Shown one piece after another: positions 45,978-57,900 of a DNA stretch of 64,000 bases. Source of the stretch: Micromussa lordhowensis (lineage: Eukaryota > Cnidaria > Anthozoa > Scleractinia > Lobophylliidae); assembly GCA_964020085.1 (NCBI GenBank), contig OZ026595.1, positions 3,452,314-3,516,313 on the forward strand, in the 5' to 3' direction. The notes under the pieces are model-generated. The model saw only the letters and a program-made list of their open reading frames with translations, was not told the origin of the DNA and did not search any database. Position 1 is the stretch's first letter, and each line of letters opens with the position of its first letter. A program made the position numbers and the translations under genes.

Positions 45978-48900
45978 CTGTAAAGTGCATGTTGTGTTTG
46001 GTATGACCACAAAATGACATACGTGTTGATTGCTTTACGCTCTAAGTTTTTTTTTTTTGGGGGGGGGGGGGATTACACCATAAGGTCATGTGAAATTAAG
46101 AAAATCTACTAAAAGCCACTCTCAGCTTTGTTCAGCCTCCTATTGTATCTTTTGTCTTTTTGCAATATTGACGACTTCACTTGTCTTTATCGCTATCTGT
46201 GTTCTTGTTCTCGTTGCCAGCGCCGAAACTTATAGCGAGTTGGTCTGCGGTCTTTTGTATACGAAAAGTAGCCTCTTTCTTTTGATTACCTGGCCTTGTT
46301 GGCGCCCAGTGCCTCTCTGCTGGGACCGGACGGAAGAGATCCTAAGCAAAAAAAACAGATATCACATCAAGCATGAAAACACAATGTCCCATTGATTTCT
46401 ATCTGATATGGTTTAATAAAACCCTAAGCCTGAATGACTGTAGCTAAGGGGATTTCTCTTTTGGCTTAATCAGAAATCACTTAATACTAATTCCTTTTAT
46501 TATAAAGATACTTATCATTGATCCATGACCCGGTGTTTCATTTATTATAGGTCTCTTTAAGTGTTAGGTATTTTACTGAACAAAAATAACTTGGCATTAA
46601 CATGTCTTTGCTAAAACTTACGCCGTCCAGGTACTTTCTTTGACGATGATTGCAATCTCTGTACAGTTTGTTTTCCTTGTGGGAGCGTTTTCTTGTCGTT
46701 CTGGGACAGAGAAAAAACTCAAATTGAATGCGTAAGTTTCGAAGCTCAGTTGGCTGTAATACTGTATACATGTACACTCGTGCAACAGTGTAAAAATAAT
46801 AATAATAATAATAATAATAGCAATACATTTGTCAGCGCATTTAAAATTCTCAACGCGCTTACAGCAAGAAGCTAAAACTCTCAATCATTTATATAATCTT
46901 AGGTAACGAAAAAAATATGTAGATAAAATCGTATCGCTGTCTAAAGGTTAAAATAATCGCGAAAAAGAAAGGTTTTAAGTTTCTTTTCAAAAATAGTCAC
47001 AGTCTCAGACTCTTTCAAAGATTTAGGCAGACCGTTCCAAAGTTTCGGGGTGCAATAAAGAACCTCTAAGAGGTACCAAGATCCTGTTTTGAGGGCGTGG
47101 CTTGAACTTTTTTCACCCCTAAGAGGTACCAATTCTAAAATAGCATAACAACACATTAACTGACACTTTCATGTTTTTTAATAGTGATAAAGACGATGGT
47201 TGTCAAACATCTCCTGACATAGTTTTTTTCGGCTCAGTACCCTACCCTATCAGTAGTCAGTACCGCGAATGCTCCCCGCGCTGAGGCCCTTTTGAGGTTG
47301 AACACTCTTAAGCCAATGATACACGGTTCAACATTTGTTGCGCAACAAATGTTGCAGCCTCTGTTCAACAAATGTTGAACAGTGTATCATGTGATGTTGA
47401 ATGTTGAAATATGCCGTTCAACATGTAGAAAGCTGTTGAACGTTGTTGAACGAAAATAGAGCACGGCTCTATTCCGTTCAACAAGTTGCCGCCTCAAGTC
47501 GCAACAATGTTCAACATTTGTTGATCAACAAAAGTTGAACGATGTTGAACCGTGTATCATTCGCTTAAGGTACCAAAGGTACGACGAGCATCCGAGCATT
47601 TTGATATGGCAGCACCCCCCCGGTAAAACTCATTTAAGAGCCAAAAACGAGTCTGGATTTTCTATATCGACAAAGCCCAATCGTCGCTTTCCGGCTTTCC
47701 ATCCTTAGAAATAGATGTCTTACTGCCCTGCCCATCCCCTGAGCGTATTTTTGGTAGTTCTGGTAAGTTCGTTCGGTTTGGCTAATTCAGCACCGTCGCG
47801 TCGAATTTGAACCTGCTCAAACCTAACATTTTCGCGCCCTTGGCAGGTAGAAGAGATTTTGAACTGTTTTGTACTCCTAATTTGTTTGACCACGACTTGA
47901 TCGAAATCAACTCGTTTGCTCCGAATAATCTGGCATTTAAAGACAGAACTTTTACATCTTTCCCCTGAAAAACAGCGCGCCGATTTACATTGACCAATCA
48001 CAGCACAGCTGAACAATTGACACATCAAATTGTTCAATTAATACATCATTTCAAAATACTCACCGCTTTTGGCTTTGAAGGCGATTTTGTACATGTAGTT
48101 CCACTCGATGAAGTTGTCTGACTGTCTCTATGGTTTCTTGTGGTAACCGCTGTTTTTCGATTATTAACTCCACTTGCCCTCTTTTTTCCACTGCTTGGCG
48201 ATGCAATCTTTTTCCCCATCGAAACATCAACTCCGTTGACGCCCCAAGCCATCAGGTCATCGGCACAGCCATCGGACATTTCACTTCTGCACTCTTCGCT
48301 ACTTTGTGTAAGGTTCGAAATTCCTCGGGTTAAATTCGCTCTTTTCAGCGAGAGAACCTCAAGCTCTAAATCGTCCTTAATAATGCTTGTCATGGCAAAT
48401 TCTCTCTGTAATTTTGCGTATTTCATCTTTATTTCCGACAATTCTCCCTCTAAATCTTCTTTTCCGATTAGCATTTCATTCAAAGCCTCTTGTAACTCGG
48501 CTCTTTCCTGTTTTACTGCAACGAGAAGGGTAGCGACTGCTTTCTTGTCTGCCGTTGCCTCTTGTGTTGTATCTTTTATAGATACCTTTAATTTTAGAGC
48601 CGCTAAATCACTTTCCATTTCGACAATTGTTTCCTTTAAAGTGTGTGCTTCGACTTGAAGGGAGCAATTTTCTGCAGACAGTTCTCTAAGTTCCTTTAAA
48701 TAACTGCTCTCCACTATTTTAGTTGTGCTTATTTCCTCGTTCATGCATTGTTCATCGACCGCGGCATTTTGAGCCCATTTTTTCAATCTACTTTTCAATC
48801 TTAGCTGCTCATCCTCAAGCGAGACTAGTTGTTGTACGCAGAGTTCGATACCTTCCAATCGAGTTCTATCAGCGTTTGTGCTTTCGAGATCTCTTTTAAG

Positions 48901-51900
48901 CTGTGCTTTCTCAGCCTCCAATAAATCGATCTTAAATGCCAGCTCCTTCGTTTGTTCCAAATCAGAATCAAGTTCGTGGTCAGGGTTTGTTGAGCATAGC
49001 TTTTCACTATTCTGTGCATCTGTGTTTCTTTGAACCTCTAAGCTCATTATCTTCTCTTCAAGTGCAAATTTCTCTTTATAAATGCTCAACAATTTCTCCT
49101 GCAGGTCGATTATCTTTTCCTTTGCATCTGCCAATTCAATCTCCAGTCGGACAGTTTCGTCGTAATAGCTGAACGAATTTCTTCGTTGTCCGGAATTCTT
49201 CGAAGAACCGCGCACCGTCGACAGTTCGGCTTCCAGCTTCGTGCTATCGTCGCGCAGTGACGACAGCTGTGTGCCAAGACTTCGTGTTTGCATGTTTGAC
49301 ATCGTTAGCTCTGCTTTAAGCCGAACAAGCTGCTCTTTTGCACGTGTCAACTCCGAGTTAAGTTTGTTATTTGTCCTGTTTTGTGGGCTTTTTCCTGTAC
49401 TAACCAAGCCTGCATCCTTCTCTTCTTTCCTTGGCGTTACGCTCTCTCTGTTTGAAGCAAGTTTTACAGTTGGTAACCCTTGTAAACATCTTAAACCATT
49501 GATCTCTTTTATCATGTTGTCTTTTTCTAATTCATATTCGTTTAAACGTTCCTGCATCAGTTTTTCATAATTTTCCTTGGTTTCTGCCAGCTCTGCCTCG
49601 ACTTTACTCAAACAGTTTTCTTTAAGCTTCAACAATGTTTTTCCTTCCTCAAATTCTCGCGTTTTCGCTTGCAATTGTTGTTCGAAATTCGTCTTTTGTT
49701 CTCTCTCCAAAGCCAGCGCGCGCTCATTGTTGTCTTGTTGTTCGCGCATACGTTTTTCCAAAGCAATTTTCTGTTCTGTAATTGCATCTCTTTCTTGTTG
49801 GATTTTACATAGCTTGTGTTGCAACTCTGTTTGTTTCTCTTTAAATTCATTGTTTTCCTTGGTAGAAACAGCTAAATTCACTTCTAATTCAATACACTTT
49901 TCATTCATTTGTGGTGTAACACTCGTGGCAAGATTCGTTTCCATCTCACTGAGAGAATTGTCCAACATTTGTTCAAACATTTCTCCTGACTCATTGGAAT
50001 TGTTGTTTTCTTTCTCAAGGGAATTGTTCTTGCTTCTCAACGAATCCAGCTCACTTCTTAAGCCTTCGTTTTCTTGTTGAACTTGAGATAGTTCTTGGAA
50101 CTTTTCTCTGACAATTGTTTCCAAATCGTCTTTGGTTAGCGAATCTTCTTGTTGCAGCTCGCCTGTTTTTTCAAACTTAACATCCACATCAGTTTGAAGT
50201 TGGTTAGGTTGCCCTTTGTATCTCTGTAATCCCTTGACTAGCTCTAGATTATCCATCTCTAGTTTGGCAATGACTTTGTTTTGATCATAAATCATTATTT
50301 CTAAGACTTTTTGATCTTTGGCATGATTTGGCACTTCATCTTCTGGAAATATAGTTTCCCCTCCTTTCTCCTCTTTGAGCTTCGACTTTGTCAATTCGCT
50401 TTCAAAGCTGCGCTTCTCTTCGTTTATCCTCCCGCGAATGTTATCGAGTTCTGACTTCATTCTGGCGTTTTCAAGGATAACAAGAGACCACTCCTCTCCA
50501 AGACGCTGGTTTATGACAGCTCTCAAGGAAGAAATGTCGTCCAGGTCGTTTGTCTGCGCAGCAGACGCAGCTTTTTCCAGAGAAGAGGAATAATCACCTT
50601 GCAAAGAGGACAAAATCCCTCGAAGAATTTCACTGTCCTGAGATTTTACTGCATGATCACCAAGAGACGGAGTCGCGGATTCATCCACTTCTATCTTTTC
50701 TGTTTGTGTACTTTTGTCATGCTCCTGGGATCGTAGATTTGCCTCTTTTTCTCGCTGTAGCTCTCGCTGCAAAGAGAAGAAACAAAAACATACACACTTA
50801 CGAAGTCAAGAAGATATTCTGTTTGTAAAAATCGCTTGTCTACCAGCTTCATCCGGGCTTCTTTAGGTACTAAGAACCGAGGGAGGTCTGGGTTGCACGT
50901 GAACTGCATCACAAAGGCAGCAAAAGGAAACCAAGGGGGAATGTACTGAGGGAGCTATCGAGCGAGACCACCGCGCATTTTTTTTCCGGGCGCGGTCACA
51001 GCGGTCTCAGAACTTGGTATAGTATGCTGTTTTCAACCAATCAAGAGGCTGAAGTTTGTTTTCCCGCGCTTCGCAGCGTTCAGATGTTTTTTCTCCTGTT
51101 TTAATTGGTTCGTTGCGCTTGAATCTCTTTATTGTGATTAGTGATGTATCGGGTTTGGGGCAGTCATTTAATAGAAATAGTCGACGACACACTCTTTGCT
51201 ACAGTATATCATTCACGTTACTTATAACTGCACCAATAAAGCGAGGAGTCTGGGTTGTACTATCAAGTCACGTCTATTTATTGGGAGAAAACGTCTGGTA
51301 TTAATTACCCGCAAAGTGAAGTCAAGTTGCTATTGAAAGTAATTTGTGCGACTTACCAGTTTACACTTCATTTCCTCCCTACCTACTTCTCACTTTATTT
51401 ACCGTCGTGCCTATTTCACCATCACTTTCCACCCCTCCCCCTCCCCACTCCTCTCTCTACATTAAAACTTGAAGCGCCTCTTACCTACGCAGAATTTGCG
51501 TTTAAACATTGGAGGGATAAAAATGTACAGAAAGTGGCGATTATGGTTTTACAGTGCCTCTTTCAAACCAGGAATGTAATCAGGTGCCGAGGAGTTGATA
51601 AAAGTGTGCAGAAGTAACCCAGGACAGACTAGTATGTCCTGGTCATCTCACGCTGTTGAAACCAAGTGACCACCGCTTGAACAGCTTAGCTTAGAAAAGA
51701 TTTTACTTTTCCGACTTGTAACATGTTGTCGTCCACCAAACCTATAAATTTCAAATAATTCTTAAAATAGTGTTATCGACTACATGACCGATAGCGAAAT
51801 TCGATAGCGTGTAATTAAGTTGTCGTGGTGCCAAACGTTTAGAACATACTTTTCTAAAAAAGCTTAGTTTTGCCAAGCCAAGCTACTGTACTCCACCAGT

Positions 51901-54900
51901 ACTATAACCAACGCACCAGCAATAATTCGAGATGCTAAGAAGTTTAATCAACATGTGAACAACTTGAACTCTTAAGTGACTAAGCATGTGGTTGCCGGTG
52001 GTTTCTAAGATGAAAGTTACAAACATAATACATTAAGAGCGGAACAACTAATTACAACGATGGAAACAACATAGGAAATACGGATAACACAGGATGAAAT
52101 ATGAGGCAAACGAAGATAGAAGACATTACCTGACGATTTGGGAATATGGCGAAAGAAACTGCGAAAGAACGTGATATTGTCTAGCTCTGAACTGAAGCGA
52201 AGTCCCTGCCATTTACATAACCCGTGCGAAAGTCGATCATTTTATATATTTCCGCGCGGGCTGGGGCTAGGCGGGGGATTGGTTTCTACACCGGCCCCGA
52301 ATTAGCTTCTGACACCAGCTAATTCTAACAACAAAATAACCAATTCCGAGACTACGAAAATCCTACGATAATGTGACTAAATTAACTTATTTTAGATTAC
52401 GCAGTTCGTAATGTGGCAGTCTTAGCCATAACACGTATCACAGTCTATAGAGTTCATGGGTTCTAGACTCCTTCAAGGAGGCACAGCTTCCTGATGTCAC
52501 GTCTGTAGACAGATGTGGCCGTTTTCACCTTAACACTGCGTACATAACCATTGCTGTCTGGAAAAACCTCTTCAATCAAACCCATTGGCCAGCGTCCTCT
52601 CGGCGTCTTATCATCGACAACGAGAACCAAGTCACCAACAGCGAAGTTTCGACGAGAGACGCTCCATTTCTGCCTTGTTTGAAGTGCAGGTAAATATTCT
52701 TTAATCCATCTCTTCCAAAATGAATCTGCTAGGCATTGTGCTTGGCGCCAACGCTTGCTATACTTGTCGTGACCTTTGAAAACATCCGGCGGGATGCAGG
52801 AATTGGGTCTCAGGAGCAGGAGTTTGCTCGGTGTCAGCGGCTCAGGATCATCCGGGTGGTCACTGAGGGAAGTTAAAGGCCTGTCATTTAGAATCCTTTC
52901 CACTTCACACAGCAGGGTTGACAATGTTTCGTCGTTCACCAGCTGCTCCTTTAACAGGGCACCCAAAATCTTCCGTACAGAGCGGATCATACGTTCCCAG
53001 ATTCCACCCTGATGGCTGGCCTCAGGAGGGTTAAATGACCACTGAACATCGTTTGACCTTAGACTATCATAGATTTTGGCTTGGTCCAGGCGCACCAGTG
53101 CTTCCCTCAGCTCTCGTTCAGCGCCCGTGAAATTGGTGCCATTGTCGCTGAATATCTCCTTAGGCTTTCCTCTGCGGCTGACAAAACGCTGATACGCACA
53201 GATGAAGGAGTCTGCTTCCAATGTGTGGGCGACCTCAATGTGCACCGCCCTCATAGTTAAGCACGTAAACAGACATCCGTAACGTTTTACCTGACTGCGT
53301 CCTTGCTTAACAAAGAAGGGACCGAAGTAGTCCACACCCACATGGGTAAATGGTGGATCTGTCGGAGCGACTCGTGCTGAAGGGAGTGGGGCCATAATCT
53401 GTTCACCAGGACGAGCATTTTGCTTGCGACAATTCATGCAGTTCGCCAAAACCCTGCGTACTGTCGAGAGACCACGTACTATCCAGAACTTCTGTCGGAT
53501 GAACGCCAGAACTTGAGAAGGTCCACAATGCCCCTGTTGGCGATGACAATTCTGGATGATCAAATTTGTCACGTGATGTTTGCTGGGAAGAATAACAGGG
53601 TGCTTCGTTTGGAATGAAATAGGAGCATTCTCGAGGCGACCTCCGACTCTTAGTATTCCATCAGCAACGAAAGGGTTCAAATTACGTATTGGACTGGACC
53701 GTGGAACGCACTTCTTCTGGTCCCTTGGCTCCTTTTGGCCCACCAGAGCTAGCTCCACTGGAAATGCATCACGCTGAACAGCTTTGACGATCACACTCTC
53801 TGCTTTAATAACTTCGCTGACAGTCAAGGGCCCCTTGGGAATGCTGTCTGGATCCCTGTTAAGGAGGCCAACCAAATACTCCTTAAAACGTACTAACCAG
53901 GCTATGGCTTTTCGAAGACTTTCCCAGGATGAATAGCGGCACAGCAGCGGTTCCAAGACTTTAGTACGAACAATCACGTTCGTACGACCAGGACATTTTC
54001 TGCATTCACGGTCATCTTGAGGCAAATCGGGCAACTGAGACGGTTGTTCAGGCCAATGCTTCTCATCCTTCCACAGAAACTTTGGTCCGTGAAGCCACAG
54101 CTCCAACTTGTATAGTTCAGAACCTTTCGCTCCTCTGGACGCGATGTCTGCTGGGTTCACACAGGTGTCAACGTGTCGCCACTGACGTGGTGTGGATTCA
54201 TCGTGTATCATCGCGATTCTGTTGGCAACAAACGTTTGGAATCTTCTCGATTCGTTGCGAATGTACTGCAGGACTACGGTAGAATCCGTCCAGTAAATTA
54301 CGTCATGTATGGGATACTCTAACTCGTTCCGAATCTGGCAATTCAACTTCACAGCGACCACAGCAGCTGCCAACTCAAGACGTGGTATGGACACTACCTT
54401 CAGGGGAGTAACGCGAGATTTGCCAAGAACAAACGAACAGTGCGGAACACCCTTGTCGTCGACAATTCGGAGGTACGATACCGCTCCGTAACCATATTCA
54501 GAGGCATCTGAGAAATGATGTAACTGAACGTTGACAACTGCACCGAATCCTGGTGGCTTGAAACACCGGGGAACTGATATTGTTCTCAAACATGCAAGTT
54601 CCTTCAGCCATTCTTGCCATACAATGGAATCTTCATCAGAAATTTCCTCGTCCCAGCCATACTTCTGCTTACACAGGCTCTGCAACAGACTCTTGGCTGG
54701 CAGGATGATGGGCGCTACGAAACCGAGGGGGTCGTACATGGAGCTTACAACAGACAAGATTCCTCTACGTGTGGGAGCCTTTCCTCCATCCATGATGCGA
54801 AAGTTAAAGTCGTCTGTTTCCATGGCCCACTGCACTCCCAAAGTACGTTCTACAGGGAGATCCTCCAAATCCAAGTTGACCACCGAGGGCGCTCTCTCCG

Positions 54901-57900
54901 TTACTGGAACAGTGGCGATCACATTCCGGTCATTACTAATCCATTTGGTAAGCCGAAATCCTCCTCTTGACAGCAACTCCCGTAACTCCCCAGACAAACG
55001 TACCGCTTTGTCAGTCGTAGGTACAGACTTAAGACAGTCGTCTACATAGAAGTTTCGGTCAACAGTGGTAATGGTCTCCTCATCAAATTCGCCCTGATTA
55101 TCCGAGGCAGTTTTCTTGAGACAAAAACTTGCGCAACTTGGAGACGAGGTTGCTCCGAACAAGTGCACTAACATCTGGTAATCAACTGGCTCTTTGGAGA
55201 GATCATCATTTGGCCACCACAGGAATCTTAACGCATTACAGTCATCGGGGGCTACCCGCACCTGGTGGAACATGCCTTCCACATCCGCAACCATGGCAAC
55301 AGGTTCTTGGCGAAAACGTAAGATAACGCCCAAAAGCCCATTCGTCAGATCCGGGCCTTGAAGAAGCTGATCATTCAGGGACGTGCCTTTAAATTTGGCT
55401 GCGCAGTCAAACACGACTCTCACTTTCCCTGGTTTTTGAGGATGGAAAACTGGATGGTGGGGTAGGTACCAGACTGGTGTATCCTTCACAGCTTCCTGTT
55501 CGTTACAAGGAACTTGCCTTGCGTAACCGTTGGTGACATAACCGTTAATGGTGTCTCTGTACTGCTTGAAGAGGTGTAGGTCTCGCTGAAATCTCTTCTT
55601 AAATGAGCGCAGTCTTCCCAATGCAAATTCACGATTGTTCGGGAGGTTTACGGACTTGTGTCTCCATGGCAACCCCAACTGATAGTGGCCATTCACGAGC
55701 TTCACGGAATTTTCCATTTGCGACAGTGCTCTTCGATCTTCAACTGACATTGCAACCTTTGAGGACATCATAGGCTCGTTAAAGTCACTCCTGAACATGC
55801 TCTCCATTTGCCGATGAAGCGTCTCGTCATCATGACGAACAAAGTTCACACTAAAGCAATCTCTGTCACATGAGTTCAATGGTCCCATCAGGGTCCAACC
55901 GAGTGGGGTACATACAGCATAAGGTTGAGCACGCCTGCCACGCCTCTGATCGCACACCCAATGAGCTTCAGGAACATCGCTTCCAATAAGCACAGACACT
56001 TTATCAGATTGCGTTCTCGGAAAGTCTATTCCTTTCAAATGAGGCCACTTAGCGGTATCTTCCTTGGTTGGTGGACTACCACAAGGTAAACACAACGTAT
56101 CCACAGTCCAGACCTTATCTAACACGACTTCTTCTTTCATTTGTAATCCTCGCACAGACAAAGACAACTCGAATCCCTTACAAGTGTCGGATGCGCCATT
56201 TACGGTCGTTAGTGAGAATTCCTTAGGACGGCCAACTATTTGAAGTTTCTCCATTAGACTCACATCACATAACGTAACGTCCGAACCAGGATCCAGTAGC
56301 GCGTTTGCCACAACTGAGTTGTGGTGACCCTTTCCTTTCACGACGACTGGAACGATTCTTAAACAAACATTCTTCTTGCCAGAGTCTGTAGCGCCACACC
56401 GACCAGCATCCCCGGCCCCGCTGACGGCACTCGTTCCAGTCTCCCCGGCTCCACTGATGGTACTCGCTCCAGTCTCTTCCGAGGTGACTGCAGGATGGTT
56501 AGGAGGAGCGCTATTACTGTTGCTCTGCTTCTTAACGTGCAACATGGTGTGATGTTTCCATCCACATCCATTCACTTGGCACCTCATCTTACTTCTACAG
56601 TCCATGGCCACGTGTCCGCTTCCAAGACAGTTGTCACATAGTCTTGCTTGTCGAACAAAGCTTTTTCTTTCTTCTGGGCTCTTTGCTTCCATGAGCTCAC
56701 ATTTCCACAGTCTATGTTGACCAGAACACAAAGGACAAATTACGATGGGAGCTGTGTTCATTTGAGGACCGTCTTCGGACTGCGTCACAAAGGTATTTCC
56801 TTTCGAGGAAGATGGCCTCATCTTGGTCGGTGGCTTAGAGCTCAGTTCTTTGTCTGGTGTCGATCCAACTATTCGTCCGTACGTAGTGTTTGCCAGCAAA
56901 GCTTTCTCTTCAACGAACCCAGCTAAATCCATGAAGGTAGGTTCCGTTCCAGCTAAGGTTAATGAGCCGGCTCTGTCCGCCCATTTAGACTGCAGATGAA
57001 CAGGGAGGCGCTTCACCACCTTTACGAGGTTGTCCGAGCTGTTCACATCTGCCTTGTAGCCCATTTGAACGAGGGTCAGCGCACAATTCTGCATTTCAAC
57101 GGACAGATCTGATAAAGCAGTGACATCCGTATTCTTGATCTGCGGACCTTCCACAATCTTCGTGATGTGCGCGTGCGCAATGATGTGTTTCTATCCAAAT
57201 CTATGGAACAAGATTTCTTGGGCTTTCCTGTAGCCTTGGTCTGAACCGGAAATTATTGCACAGTTCTTAATGGCTTCCCTAGCCTTCCCAGTACAATGCT
57301 GAATAAGGTAAGCTAGTCTCGTCTCGGCGTCCGGTACCCTCTTAGCGATGTTGACCTCGAAGTTGTTTATGAATAACCAGTAGTTAAGCGGGTTACCATC
57401 GAAGGTCAAAAGCTCTCTTTTCGGCATTTCAAATCCTTGTCGAATTGTATACGCCATAAGCTGCAAAGCTTCTTGTTGCTGTGTTAATATTTCTTGTAAC
57501 TGTTGGGAACCAGTGGGGCCTCCAGCACCGAAGGTGTTCTGCGGGGGTCCTGGGTCCCAAGGTTGAGCACCTGGATTCAGCACTGATTTAGAATAGTTTC
57601 TACCAACTCGCTTGAAGTCGCCATTCTTGAAGTCCGATCCAGCCTGAGGCTCTTTCGCAGGAGGAAAGGAATTACGTGCTTTATCCGTGTAAACCGGTTT
57701 CAACTCTGCCTCAGTACCACGTTTGAATATTCCGAAGTTTCGTAAAGTTCATCAACAGCCTTAGCCTTCTCCATTTCCCCTTCTGCGGTCAATAAAGCAA
57801 TCCGGCGCTTCAATTCCTCTTCTTGAATTTTCATCTCGGCTATTTGACGTTCCATTTGACGTTCCATCTCCTGGCGTTTTAACAGATTCTTTAACTCAAC

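Noticed and set aside
48140..50080. Long plus-strand ORFs (172 and 167 aa)
   Set aside because: Antisense shadows of the 2.7-kb coiled-coil exon, Ser/Phe-rich as expected from reversed Glu/Lys codons.
54531..55049. 172-aa plus-strand ORF
   Set aside because: Antisense shadow of the BEL/Pao reverse transcriptase region.
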